A stretch of 64,000 bases of DNA from Streptomyces sp. NBC_00461. Lineage in GTDB: Bacteria > Actinomycetota > Actinomycetes > Streptomycetales > Streptomycetaceae. Position 1 is the first letter of the stretch. The number at the start of each line of letters is the position of its first letter. The notes below the pieces were generated by a model that saw only the letters and a program-made list of their open reading frames with translations, was not told where the DNA came from and made no database searches. Location of the stretch: contig NZ_CP107902.1 of the NCBI RefSeq assembly GCF_036013935.1, positions 930,001-994,000 on the forward strand. The letters run 5' to 3'. Shown here one piece after another: positions 25,911 to 34,904 of this stretch. The translations under genes and the position numbers were made by a program.

Positions 25911-26741
25911 ATGACCGGCATGGCTCCCGTCTCCGGCCTGGCCGGATGGCGCCGCACGCCCTTCACTGCCGCGGGCTACACACACGACTGTTACGAGAAG
26001 GGCAAGGGGCCCGGTGTTGTGCTCCTTCCCGAGCTCCCCGGCATCACTCCGGAGGTTCTGGGACTAGCCGACCACCTGGTTGCTGAGGGGTTCACCGTCG
26101 TGATCCCCTCGCTATTCGGCAAGCCCGGACAGTCCGGATCCCCACCCCACATGGCGATGGTCGGCGCCCGCGTCTGTGTCTCCCGGGAGTTCCGCGCCTT
26201 CGCCCTGAACGCCTCCCGCCCCGTCGCTGACTTCATTAAGGCCCTCGCACGGGACCTCAAGGCCCGTACGCCCGGCCCGGGCATCGGTGTCATCGGCCTC
26301 TGCTTCACCGGCGGCTTCGCCCTGGCCGCCGCTGTGGACGACTCCATCCTGGCTCCCGTCCTCAGCGAACCCTCCCTCCCCCTGCCCCTGACCGGTGCTC
26401 AACGAACGGATCCGGGCGTATCCGAGGAGGAAATGCAGCAGGTCGTCCAGCGCACACGGGATGACGGCCTCTGCGTTCTGGGTCTGCGCTTCAGCGAGGA
26501 CCGGATGGCCCCCAAGGAACGCTTCACGACATTGACCGCTCGCCTCGGGAGCGCCTTCGACGTCATCGAACTCGATTCTGCCCAAGGCAACAGCGGAGGC
26601 TTCGGCCAACGCGCCCACGCGGTCCTCACCCATGAGGTCCGCGAAAAGCCAGACCACCCTGCCCTCAAGGCTCGCGCCGACGTCGTGGCTTTTCTCCGTG
26701 ACCAACTGCACGCCGGCGAGCCCACAGCGAACACGCCCTGA
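25911..26741 (+). CDS. dienelactone hydrolase family protein
   Basis: 276 residues from ATG 25911. The motif GVIGLCFTGGFALAAAVD holds the nucleophilic Cys of G-x-C-x-G, and 'VVLLPELPGITPEVLGLADH' is the usual N-terminal dienelactone hydrolase segment. A C-terminal region with 'GFGQRAHAVLTHEV' would supply the histidine. These enzymes hydrolyse lactones or esters in the cytoplasm. It follows the lipase gene after 106 bases in the same direction and may be co-transcribed. Confidence 0.8.
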   Translation: MTGMAPVSGLAGWRRTPFTAAGYTHDCYEKGKGPGVVLLPELPGITPEVLGLADHLVAEGFTVVIPSLFGKPGQSGSPPHMAMVGARVCVSREFRAFALNASRPVADFIKALARDLKARTPGPGIGVIGLCFTGGFALAAAVDDSILAPVLSEPSLPLPLTGAQRTDPGVSEEEMQQVVQRTRDDGLCVLGLRFSEDRMAPKERFTTLTARLGSAFDVIELDSAQGNSGGFGQRAHAVLTHEVREKPDHPALKARADVVAFLRDQLHAGEPTANTP

Positions 26742-26898
26742 GGTCCGTCCCGACCGTGACACGGTCGTCGTGGACCGCAAGCTGACCTGCCCACGGCGGA
26801 GACCGTTTTCGGGGAAAATACGCGCGGAGCGCATCATGCAGGACGCGCCACCCGACCATGTACGACACGATGGCCCAGCTCGTTTGGCTCGGGCCTGG

Positions 26899-27393
26899 TC
26901 AATCGACCGGAGCGGCAGCAAGGGCAGCCTGAGCGGGCGTGGCGGTCGCCATCATGTGGGCCAGCTCGACATCCGGCTGTCTGGCGGCAGCCCCGGTTGC
27001 CGCAGTTCTGAGAAACCGCTTGTCGACCTCACTGGTGATGATCCGCGCCCCGCCGACACCGGCCAGGAGCGCGCCAATTAGCGCTGTGACTGTCAACGAA
27101 GCGGTGACCTCTCCCGCCGGTGCCGTCCCCAGCAGCACTGCGTCCTTGAGCGGCCCATACAGACCCCAGGACACGACCGCCGCGAACGCGCCCAGGAGCA
27201 CGTTGCCGACCACGCCTGGGCGCAGAATGCCCTTGTCCACCTTCGGAATGACGAAGCCGTTGTCGGTCAGCAACGCGTTGATGACTCCACCGACCGCACC
27301 GGCAGCGGCGATGGCGCCGAGGATGGCCCAAACCGAGGTCGCGGTGGTTCCTTGTTCAAGGGCGCCGAGCAGATCCGCGGCTCGAGTCGACAT
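26899..27393 (-). CDS. small membrane protein, unknown
   Basis: 164 residues, ATG 27393 with AGGAGC upstream. Three predicted membrane helices at about residues 18-42, 60-82 and 94-118 (AILGAIAAAGAVGGVI, LLGAFAAVVSWGLYG, ALIGALLAGVGGARI). No known family recognised. It faces the hydrolase gene tail to tail with a 157-base gap. The fold and topology resemble small integral proteins found in mobile regions; function unknown. Confidence 0.65.
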   Translation of the reverse strand: MSTRAADLLGALEQGTTATSVWAILGAIAAAGAVGGVINALLTDNGFVIPKVDKGILRPGVVGNVLLGAFAAVVSWGLYGPLKDAVLLGTAPAGEVTASLTVTALIGALLAGVGGARIITSEVDKRFLRTAATGAAARQPDVELAHMMATATPAQAALAAAPVD

Positions 27394-27648
27394 CGCGCTG
27401 CTCCTAAATAGTGGGTAAGGCTGAGTCCTTGCTCATGGTGATGGGATCATGCCCCAGCGCAAGACGGTTTCGGGGGGCTGGTGTCACGACCTTCCCGCGC
27501 GGGCGTTGTGCTCAGCTTGCTCTTTCGCAACGTCGGCGGACACCACCATGCAGGCGTGGATTCCGAGTTCTGGGGCGATGTCCTCGCTCGTGGTGGTGTC
27601 GACGCGGCGCAGGCCACGCTGGAGGACATCGCCGACAGGCTCTCGGAC

Positions 27649-28595
27649 TCAGCCTGTGGGGATCGCGAACTCGACCCAGAGCGGGAAGTGGTCGGAGATG
27701 TGCCCTGGAGGGCGTCGACGAAGTCGACCTGGCCTCCGGCGACGGCTTCCAGGTTCAGGACCGGGCGGTGCTGCTGGCCCTTGGTGAACCAGGCGATCTG
27801 GTCGTAGAAGTGCGCGGCGCCGGGCTTGTCGATCGTGCGGGGCAGGTCTGCCAGCTGTGGAGCGGGGGTGAGGCCGGTGGAGGTGAAGGCCTCGAAGAGC
27901 GGGTCGCTGACGCGGTCGATGTTGAAGTCGCCGAGCGCGATGAGGTTGTGGTCCCAGCCGAACTCTTGTTCCGCCCAGCCGGCCAGCCACTTCGCGATCG
28001 CTTTGAGCTCGGGCACCCGGTCGGCGGCGGTGTTCCCGTAGTCGACGTGCAGGGTGATGAGGGTGAAGGTCTGGCCGGAGGAGAGGAAGCTGACGGCATA
28101 GGGGGTGCGGGCGAACTGCCGCTCCAGGCCGCTCGCGCTCACCCCGGTCTCCTGTTCGAGCGGCACGACCAGCTCGCACGCCAAGCCTGAGGGCTTGACC
28201 CGGCGGGTGTCGAAGAGGAACGCCAGACGCTCGTTGTTGCCGTCCTTGCCCAGGGTGACATCGGTGAGGATGATCGCCCAGTCCTCGCCGAGGACTTTCA
28301 GCAGGTAGCGCAGGGCACGCAGGTTGCCGCGCACCTCCTGCACCGCAACCACATCGAACCGGCGGACCACAGCGGCGATCGCGTGGATGTCGGCGAAGTT
28401 CCGCTTCGGCGAGCCGCCCTCAGGAGTCTTCCACGCCTTGGTCAGATCCCCGAAAGCGCGCAGGTTCCAGGTCGCAACCAGGAGGTTCGCGCCAGCAGCC
28501 TTTGCCGGCACCACACCGTAGACGAATTCTTCCCACCGTGTGAGGCGTGCGGCGACCGTCTGCGGCGGGGCCAGGATGTCGGGTTCGGACGCCAC
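27649..28595 (-). pseudogene. endonuclease/exonuclease/phosphatase family gene with late frameshift
   Basis: Start chosen as GTG 28595 because TGAGGAGGAACTC lies directly before it. The frame shows the EEP pattern: 'LVATWNLRAFG', 'FDVVAVQEVRGN' (metal-binding Glu), 'HVDYGNT', 'NLIALGDFNIDR' (G-D-F-N), then shifts at about 27700-27707. In the second frame the end reads GHISDHFPLWVEFAIPTG, which holds the conserved S-D-H catalytic histidine. One base seems to be lost in a GGGCAC context. The full protein would be about 315 residues. As sequenced the final catalytic motif is out of frame, so the enzyme is probably inactive unless this is an error. Confidence 0.8.
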
Positions 28596-28689
28596 GAGTT
28601 CCTCCTCAACACGGCAGCGGGGCATCTTGAGCGTGTACAACCCAGATCAACACTGCAAGCGCCCATTGCGGTGATCGTGACGGGCGCGG

Positions 28690-28804
28690 CCGAGGACAAC
28701 GCGACGCCATCCTGCTCCACTACGGCAGGGGCTTCACCGCCGCCGAAGCCGCCGAAGTGATGGGCAACGAGGAAGCCACCGTCCGCTCCCAACTCCGCAC
28801 CGGA
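28690..28804 (+). pseudogene. relic of a sigma-70 region 4 helix-turn-helix
   Basis: One plus-strand frame reads QRDAILLHYGRGFTAAEAAE then VMGNEEATVRSQLRTG. This is the usual 'QR.A..L....G.s..E.A..lG..egTVRs.L' pattern of sigma factor region 4.2. No start, region 2 or continuation was found, so this is only a leftover of an ECF-type sigma factor gene. Confidence 0.5.
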
Positions 28805-28911
28805 TGTTGGCGTGTACGAGGTGCACTGGCAGTCGTGCGACTCGTCCCAGCCCCTCACGGTGCATCCGCCTGCTCCATGAAGCCTGCCGCCGTGACCGCA
28901 GACGCAGCCGG

Positions 28912-29283
28912 TCACCGTGCTGTCTGGACAGCAATCAGTCCGCACCACTGCGGCACATCCGGAAGCCCCGCCCCCGACTTCGTGGAGCGCGGTCTGTACG
29001 ACTGCCCGGGGTCAAGATCCTGAAAGTCGAACCATTCCCCATGGGAGTGATAGGCCCTCAAGTGGGCATGGAGACGGCTTTCCAGCGGGTAGCCGCCTGT
29101 GCCCCTCCATAGAATCTCCAGCCTCAGCGGACTCATGGCCTGGATCTGCCGCAGGCGCTTTCCGGGGGCACTTGATACTCCGATCTTGGCAACGGGTGAG
29201 TCGAGTGCGCCGATCACGTAGACCTGATCTTCCACGGGTTCCCCCTCCGGCCACCCCGCCACCGGCACCTTCGCCGTTGCCAC
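28912..29283 (-). CDS. T5orf172/GIY-YIG-like nuclease domain protein
   Basis: 123 residues starting at GTG 29283. Residues 18-85 match the T5orf172 pattern: 'VYVIGALDSPVAKIGVSSAP' (the YVI...KIG start), 'KRLRQIQAMSPLRLEILW', and 'LHAHLRAYHSHGEWFDF'. This is a GIY-YIG-superfamily fold often found in phage and mobile DNA. The length is that of a single domain. The last 30 residues are not conserved and may be frame drift. Target and activity are unknown. Confidence 0.7.
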   Translation of the reverse strand: MATAKVPVAGWPEGEPVEDQVYVIGALDSPVAKIGVSSAPGKRLRQIQAMSPLRLEILWRGTGGYPLESRLHAHLRAYHSHGEWFDFQDLDPGQSYRPRSTKSGAGLPDVPQWCGLIAVQTAR

Positions 29284-29367
29284 TCATGCCCCAGCCCGCA
29301 CGTAGTGGGCAGCGCTGACATTGATCCTGATACTCAGGTTCCGGTGGTCGTGGCTCTGGCACTGACA

Positions 29368-29559
29368 CGCGTGGCGGCTCCAGTCGATGCCGGCGGTTTC
29401 GTCGACTCCGAATCCCCGGGCGATGGAGTTGCCGACGATGGCGCCGAGCATGCCCAAGATGATGGTCAGCCAGAGAGGGCTGTGCTGTTAGCCCGGCAAG
29501 ATCGCCTTAGCGATCAGCCCCAGCACGAATCCCACGATGATCGCCCACAACCAGCCCAT
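29368..29559 (-). pseudogene. GlsB/YeaQ/YmgE-type membrane protein, stop codon and broken C-terminus
   Basis: ATG 29559 has GAGGAGG just upstream. The frame reads MGWLWAIIVGFVLGLIAKAI LPG then TAA at 29488-29490, then continues QHSPLWLTIILGMLGAIVGN and 'GFGVDETAGIDWSRHA', the characteristic second helix and loop of the GlsB/YeaQ family. An AAG/AAA (Lys) to TAA change explains the stop. After WSRHA the pattern is lost, so the third helix is missing or out of frame. Intact relatives are about 90-residue stress-linked membrane proteins. Confidence 0.75.
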
Positions 29560-30356
29560 GGCTGCCTCCTCGTACGGCTCGACGTGAGCATTACGCCTAG
29601 TGCTGGCCCGTTCGCGGTACGGCGCATGTCGGCCTCGGCCGTACGTGCTACGGCCGAGGCTGTTCGTCCCTGCCCAAGGTCCCCCGGTCTCGTAGGCGAC
29701 GCAGGCCCGGCGTAACGTGGGAGGGTCTGATGCGGGCAGATGGTGGAACGTGATGCGGAAGCAACGGCGGCGACAACGCCCAGGCGTTCCGGATCACCGG
29801 AGCCCAGGGGGCCTCCAGGAGGACGTGCGCGGCCAGCAGCGCCGGTACGTCATCTCGATGACGGTCCGTACGCCGTCGGTGATCCTCGCGCCTTGCTCTG
29901 GAACGTCGAACGGCACGCCGCGATCGTTGCCCCTGTACTCAGCGGATTCTTGCACTACGTCGCGTTGGTAATCACCAACGCCGGCCGCGAGATTGCGACA
30001 TCGTTGACGTCGATGTTCGTGACCGGGCCGGCGCGGCCGACAACCCTCCCTCCGCGGGCAGAGGCCCTCCGCGGAATCCGTCCCCCAAGACGGTGCGAAC
30101 GGTTCAGCGGCGGGTGCGTGGGGCGGGCCGCACGAGCGGACGTGACCCGGCGGAACGGCCACAAATGGAAGTCCACTCCGCCTCAACCTCAAGAAAAGCT
30201 CAGATCAATCATATTGTTCCGGTGCCGGGCAGAGGGTTACCCGTGACATGCTTTGTGGGCGCTCAACGGCCGCCGTTGGGCGCTCCGCACCGGGCTTCTC
30301 GGGCAGGTTCACTGACGGCCGTCAGTGGGACTGCCGGCGAAGCGAGGAGGGGAGAC
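29560..30356. other. non-coding or degenerate stretch
   Basis: Open frames exist on both strands, but none shows a recognisable motif, good start site or protein-like pattern. Judged to be decayed sequence between the GlsB relic and a small gene. Confidence 0.5.
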
Positions 30357-30482
30357 GTGAGTGATCAAAGCGATTCGAAGCTCAGTAAGGGAGGTTGGAC
30401 GGATGCTGAAAGGTGGCAGGTCTACCTGGCGGTGGCAGGGTTGATCGTGGCGGTCATCGCCGCTGTGGGGCAGTTCATGTAG
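30357..30482 (+). CDS. 41-residue single-helix membrane protein
   Basis: GTG 30357 follows a strong AGGAGGGGAG site at 30345-30354. The protein begins with about 20 polar residues (SDQSDSKLSKGGWTDAERWQ) and ends in one hydrophobic helix, VYLAVAGLIVAVIAAVGQFM. Layout fits small regulatory or toxin-like membrane peptides, but there is no known homologue in mind. A rho-independent terminator follows 48 bases downstream, supporting a real single-gene unit. Confidence 0.6.
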   Translation: MSDQSDSKLSKGGWTDAERWQVYLAVAGLIVAVIAAVGQFM

Positions 30483-30530
30483 CTGTCCTGCACACGAGTC
30501 ACGGTCGCAGACCGGAGCTGCAACACGCAG

Positions 30531-30561
30531 AAGCCCGGTCGGTAGCTAGACGACCGGGCTT
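30531..30561 (+). terminator. hairpin terminator
   Basis: AAGCCCGGTCG (30531-30541) pairs with CGACCGGGCTT (30551-30561), an 11-bp perfect stem with a nine-base loop, 48 bases after the small membrane protein gene. Confidence 0.75.
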
Positions 30562-31086
30562 GTGAACTGCATTGGAGGGTCTGGCTCGGGTTGCCTCCCG
30601 AGTCGGGCCCTTCAGTGTTGCTCGGGGGCGGAAGTTGGCGCACCCCGATTCGACAGGAAGAAATATACCTCCCTTAGGCCGTCGTGGAGCCGCTTCTGAT
30701 GGTTTCGCAGTGCTTGGGGATCCGGCCCTCTGCATCTAAACGCGCCGGTCCGGTGTGGCGCGTCTTTCGTCGGGCCGGAGCCGCTCCCGCATCGGGTCGG
30801 GGAGATTTCCCGGCTGCGGCAGCCCTGCATCGCCATGGCCTCGCTTCTGGCGGGAGCGGGCCCCTTCTCGCCCATGCGCCGATTCGCGCTCGGAGACGCC
30901 CTCTCCGCCACGCTGTCTTTTCCAGCGCAAGGGGCCAAGCGATGGCGACGGACCTTGGTGCACCCAAACAGGGTGCCCTGCTCGATGAAGCGCAGCCCGC
31001 CGGGCTCAGGCGGGCGCGGATGATCTTGTCGTCGGTGAGCAGGTCGGGCGTGTCCAGCCACTGCAAGACCCTCCTCGGGCATGCAG
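30562..31086. other. no gene recognised
   Basis: Long frames on both strands are arginine/proline-rich without motifs. The stretch ends at the left inverted repeat of the next insertion sequence. Confidence 0.5.
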
Positions 31087-32831
31087 TAAGGGCTTGCCGG
31101 GAATCAACACGCTGATTTGATCTTGGGGTTGTCTGGGTCGAGGAATCTGGCGATGTCGGCTGGCGTGCGGAAACGGGCAGTTGAGGCGGGGATGCAGGCG
31201 CCGCGTGCTTCCAGGAGCGGGCGGACGTCTTTGACTGCACGGCTGATGGTCATGGCGGTGGTGTTGAAGAGCTGGCCGAGAAGCTCCTGAAGAGCGTGTT
31301 TTCGCAGGTAGAGGATGGTGACCAGGATCTGGTCGGCGGCGGTGACTGTGGGTTTGCGACCTGTGCCGCGGGCGACGCGGCGTGGTCCGCCGCGGGCTGC
31401 GTGACGGACCTGCTCGCGGTGCTCCTCCAGCCGGGGGATCAAGGTGTGGGTCAGGTCGCTGAGTTGCTTGCGGGACACGCCGGTCAGCTCGGGATGCTGC
31501 AGGTCGTGGGGCGTGATGGAGTGAGAGCCGTCGGCCGGCCGCCCGCGTTGCCGGGGCAGGGGCGGTCGGTGATCGGCGGGGTGGAAGGTGTAGTTCCAGT
31601 CTCCGTGGAAGCGGTGGCGTGTGATCGGCAGGGCGGCGATGGCCGCATCACTGATGCGGATGCCGGTGGGGTACTCACCGCTGTCGAGTTCGGCATGCAC
31701 GGTCAGACCGGTGCGGCTGGTCGTCGCGGCGATGGTCTGGAGCATGACTTCATGGCTGGTCAGGGGCCTGCCACGCCAGTTCATGGTGATGTGGGCGAAC
31801 AGCCGGTGCTCGATGTTCCACTTCGATGTGCCGGGCGGCAGGTGACACACGGTGATCTCCAGGCCGGTTTCGGCGGCGAGGTCGGCCAGATGGGTCTTCC
31901 AGCCCCGGGTGCGGTAGCCGTTGGAGCCCCCGCCGTCGGCAGTGATCAGCAGCCGGCGGGCGCGAGGGTAGTCGTGCCGGCCGCGCGCCTGCCACCAGCG
32001 GCGGATCGAGGCGACGGCGAACGCCGCGGTGTCGTGATCGGTGCCGATGTTGACCCAGCCGGTGTTCGCAGCCGTGTCGTAGATCCCGTATGGGATCGCC
32101 TTCTCGGCCTGGCCTGGGAAGTCGTGCGTCTTGACCTTCACGGGCTGCCTGGCGGGCCGCCACTCGTGCCCGGCGTTCTTGTAGTCGCCGATCAGTTCCT
32201 TCTTCTTGGTGTCCACGCTGATCACTGGGTCTCCCGCGTCCCTGTGGTCGCGCGCCTGCTCGTTGAGGTAGCGGAACTGGGCATCCCGGTCCGGGTGCTG
32301 AGAGCCTTCGATGGTCTTGGCGTTCGCCTGCAGGCTGAAGCCTTCCTCCCGCAGCAGGCCGGCGACCGTGTCAGCGGAGACCCGGTGGCCCTGCCGGGTC
32401 AGCTCCGCTGCCAGGTTCCGGGTCGACTTCGTCGTCCAGCGCAGCGGCGACATCGGGTCGCCCCGCTCGTCGGGCTCGACCAACGCCAGCAGCGCGGGCC
32501 GCAGCCCCGCGTCCAGCTCAGTCGCCTTCTTCCGGCCTCCGCCGGGACGGCGGACCCGCCCCAACAGGGCCTGTCCGGACTCCAGTTCAGCCACTCCGCG
32601 CGAGACCGTGCCCTCCCGGACTCCGGCCGCAGCGGCGACAAGCCTGATCCCGCCATGCCCCAGCGACCGAGCCTCCGCCCCTATGGCCAGCCGACGCTGA
32701 CGCTCGTCCAGATGCGGCAACAACGCCTGGAACTTCGCAGTCAGGATCGCCTCGATCCCCTCCGGTCTCCCCATACCACGACAACGATCTCCGGAGCCGG
32801 AAGCCACGACTTGTTTCCCGGCAAGCCCTAA
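31087..32831 (-). mobile_element. complete ISAzo13-like insertion sequence
   Basis: About 1.74 kb with inverted ends: left AGGGCTTGCCGGGAA at 31089-31103 and right TTCCCGGCAAGCCCT at 32815-32829, perfect over 15 bp and partly extended beyond (TA on both outer sides, a possible target site). One intact transposase gene lies between. Confidence 0.85.
31104..32774 (-). CDS. ISAzo13 family transposase
   Basis: 556 residues from ATG 32774 (an earlier GTG at 32807 would add 11 residues). N-terminal helix-turn-helix ('RLVAAAAGVREGTVSRGVAE'), then the DDE core typical of this family: 'VISVDTKKKELIGDYKNAGH', 'LLITADGGGSNGYRTRGWK', 'ITVCHLPPGTSKWNIEHRLF' with the acidic E in NIEHRLF. The stop lies directly inside the left inverted repeat, as is normal. 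No frame break is seen, so this element may be active. Confidence 0.9.
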   Translation of the reverse strand: MGRPEGIEAILTAKFQALLPHLDERQRRLAIGAEARSLGHGGIRLVAAAAGVREGTVSRGVAELESGQALLGRVRRPGGGRKKATELDAGLRPALLALVEPDERGDPMSPLRWTTKSTRNLAAELTRQGHRVSADTVAGLLREEGFSLQANAKTIEGSQHPDRDAQFRYLNEQARDHRDAGDPVISVDTKKKELIGDYKNAGHEWRPARQPVKVKTHDFPGQAEKAIPYGIYDTAANTGWVNIGTDHDTAAFAVASIRRWWQARGRHDYPRARRLLITADGGGSNGYRTRGWKTHLADLAAETGLEITVCHLPPGTSKWNIEHRLFAHITMNWRGRPLTSHEVMLQTIAATTSRTGLTVHAELDSGEYPTGIRISDAAIAALPITRHRFHGDWNYTFHPADHRPPLPRQRGRPADGSHSITPHDLQHPELTGVSRKQLSDLTHTLIPRLEEHREQVRHAARGGPRRVARGTGRKPTVTAADQILVTILYLRKHALQELLGQLFNTTAMTISRAVKDVRPLLEARGACIPASTARFRTPADIARFLDPDNPKIKSAC

Positions 32832-32836
32832 TCACG

Positions 32837-32872
32837 GTGCCCGGCCACCCCCTCCTCGGGGTGGCCGGGCAC
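32837..32872 (-). terminator. strong hairpin terminator
   Basis: GTGCCCGGCCACCCC (32837-32851) and its exact complement (32858-32872) enclose a six-base loop; 15-bp perfect stem. It lies downstream of the DUF317 gene (minus strand, ends 32941) and next to the insertion sequence, so it probably ends the DUF317 operon. Confidence 0.75.
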
Positions 32873-32940
32873 ATGGATATCCGGCACTCGGACGACGGCT
32901 GGTCACCGTCACTCGGGTATCTTCACGTGGCTCCCGGCAG

Positions 32941-33790
32941 TCAGGTGGCCGGGGCACGCAGGAGCCGGTCTCGGGTGCTCACCGGCAGCACTCGGCGCAG
33001 GACCGGGGCCGTGGAGCTGAGAGAGCCGGCGAACGCCGCTACGAGGTCGTGCGGCACACTGCCGCTGAACGACGCCGCCCACAGGTACGGAGCACCGAAC
33101 GCCGGCTCGGCCCACGCCTGCCATCCGGCCGGGCCCGACTCATCCCCTCCGGTATCCAGAGCGCGCGGGTCCGCGTCCTGGATGAGGGGTGGTACCTCGC
33201 CGAGGGTGAGGTGCGAGGTGAACGTCGGGTCCATCGCGCCGGCATCGGGCTGGTCGATGTCGCGGAGCCAGCCGTGTGCGGCGACGGCGTCGAGGACGAG
33301 CTCGGGCGCGGCGAACTGCTCGGCGGGCTGCTCGCGGGCGTCGAGCGCGAAGAGGAAGTCGACGATGACCTCGCCGGGGACATCGGGGGTGAAGTAGGCG
33401 GACCACTGGGCGAGCGGGCTGGCGGTGTCCGCTCGGGCGGACACGTGCCAGGCGATCGGCAGCTCCCCGAGGTAGAACGGCTCGTCCGCGAGGACCCACT
33501 GGGCCCAGCTCAGAGTGTCGGGGCTGAGGTGCAGGACGGTGGAGCGCAGGACCTGCCGGTCCTCCGGCAGGTCCTGCGACCTGCCGGTCCTCCGGCGCCT
33601 CGTCCGGCTCCCGCCGTCCGCGCAGGATTGTCAGGCTGGTCCAGCCGAGGCCGGTGAGCGTATCGGCGACGGCGTCGTAGAGCCGTCTGTCGTCGCCGGC
33701 CAGGTGACGGGGACCGACCCAGCACGCGCCTTGGGCCTTGTTCGGGGTGGACGGGTCGAACGGGAAGTCGGGGTTCAGGGGCGCCTCCAA
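32941..33790 (-). pseudogene. DUF317 gene frameshifted by a 28-bp duplication
   Basis: Starts at ATG 33790 (MEAPLNPDFPFDPSTPNKAQ), runs through 'GDDRRLYDAVADTLTGLGWT', and is thrown out of frame by a duplicated stretch at 33550-33596. If one 28-base copy is removed the frame becomes 'EDRQVLRSTVLHLSPDTLSW' and joins the C-terminal part, which contains the DUF317 core 'PLAQWSAYFTPDVPGEVIVD' and 'AWAEPAFGAPYLWAASFSGS'. The repaired protein is about 270 residues. DUF317 proteins are common, uncharacterised Streptomyces proteins often in accessory DNA. It is the last gene of a three-gene unit. Confidence 0.85.
33550..33596. repeat. 28-bp tandem duplication inside DUF317 gene
   Basis: GACCTGCCGGTCCTCCGGC occurs at 33550-33568 and again at 33578-33596, offset 28 bases with a nine-base filler AGGTCCTGC that also repeats as part of the flank. 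Since 28 is not a multiple of three the copy breaks the reading frame. Confidence 0.9.
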
Positions 33791-33805
33791 CGGCTGGTGG
33801 GGAAT

Positions 33806-34096
33806 CTACTGTCCGCCGGCGGTGCGGCGGGGACGGCGCGGGGGCGCCTGGACCGGGCCCTGCCAGGCCAGCAGGACAGCGACCTCGGGCGGAAGGTGGC
33901 CGAGCTGGGTGTCCGCGTCCCGGCCCTCCGCGAGATAGACGACCGCTCGTCCGGTCGCGTCCGTGGCTTGGAACACCTGTTCCAGGCGGTGCGCCATCGG
34001 GAAGAAGGGGTTCATCGCCAGGTGCACCGGAGTGCTGGGGTCGCAGGCGGACAGTTGGTCGATGAGTTCGCCGACGGTCATCTCGGAATGGGGCAC
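33806..34096 (-). CDS. small hypothetical protein in DUF317 unit
   Basis: 96 residues. GTG 34096 is chosen because AAGGAGG lies six bases upstream; ATG 34084 in frame is weaker. The protein is soluble: 'MTVGELIDQLSACDPSTPVH' then 'AVVYLAEGRDADTQLG', ending in a basic tail. The stop is 15 bases before the DUF317 start. This gene type is often next to DUF317 genes; function unknown. Confidence 0.7.
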   Translation of the reverse strand: MPHSEMTVGELIDQLSACDPSTPVHLAMNPFFPMAHRLEQVFQATDATGRAVVYLAEGRDADTQLGHLPPEVAVLLAWQGPVQAPPRRPRRTAGGQ

Positions 34097-34155
34097 GGGC
34101 AGCCTCCTTGGGTGACGGAACACGGGTGAGGGATGCGGGCCCTGGAACGCCGGCG

Positions 34156-34509
34156 TCATTCGCGCCGAGCGGTTTCCAGGATGCGTGCCACGGCCGCGGC
34201 GACGACGGCTGCCGGCGTCTCCACGTCGAACGAGACGCTGTAGCCACGGACCTTCGCCGTACCGGTGACGGCGATCTTCCACGCCTCCCCGTTGGTACCG
34301 GGGCGGCCGAGCGGAAACCATCCGAGGTAGAAGCGGCCGTCTGCCGAATTGACATGTACGTCCGCCCGGTCGTCCACGACCAGGTGGAAGTTCTCGGCGG
34401 TGAACTGGTCCATGACGAGGGTGGGCTCGCCGGGGCCAAGCTGCCACTCACGCAGCTGCAGGGCCTCGCCAGTGGTGGAGAATCCGGGGCTCAGAGGAGC
34501 CACGGTCAC
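34156..34509 (-). CDS. DUF317-like small protein
   Basis: 117 residues from GTG 34509 (AGGAAGG ribosome site; TTG 34515 is an alternative). Contains 'NSADGRFYLGWFPLGRPG' followed by 'WKIAVTGTAKVRGYSVSFDV' and a C-terminal helix 'AAVVAAAVARILETARRE', a pattern seen in the DUF317 neighbourhood. First gene of the unit, 59 bases ahead of the next. Confidence 0.65.
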   Translation of the reverse strand: MTVAPLSPGFSTTGEALQLREWQLGPGEPTLVMDQFTAENFHLVVDDRADVHVNSADGRFYLGWFPLGRPGTNGEAWKIAVTGTAKVRGYSVSFDVETPAAVVAAAVARILETARRE

Positions 34510-34904
34510 GGGCAATCACCTTCCTGACCTGGTCTTTTACCGGAAGGTGATCTACGTTGACATGCCAGTGCACGCCTTGGCGAGTCCTTCTCGCGTCTTT
34601 CCTGTCTGCCCCCGGCGAACTGCACTCCTTTGTCAACCTGCTGGGTCTTACGGCTGATGTCGCAATCGCACGAGCCGTGTCGTACCGATGTCATATATGC
34701 CATCGCCGTGAGACTGGCGCTTGGGTGGGTGTTGCTGCCCTGGGTGTGTGGCACTCGTCGGGCTCCGGTTGGACTCGACGCGTTTCAGTGGTCCATCCGT
34801 CTGTGGTGACGGATCTTGTTGCCGTTCCTCTGTGGGCTAATCAGCCCACTCCATGGCTTGGGCGGCGCACAGAGCCGGCGAGCACGAGATATACGGAGGT
34901 ACCA

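Noticed and set aside
30674..31240. Minus-strand frames of 150-190 codons before the ISAzo13 element
   Set aside because: Low-information, Arg/Ala/Pro-rich, no ribosome site or family pattern; they also run into the IS.
31296..32831. Long plus-strand frame opposite the ISAzo13 transposase
   Set aside because: Shadow of the transposase; no motifs, wrong direction relative to the element.
33550..33596. CRISPR-like repeat
   Set aside because: Only two copies, offset 28 bp, inside a coding gene; removing one copy restores the frame, so this is a simple duplication.
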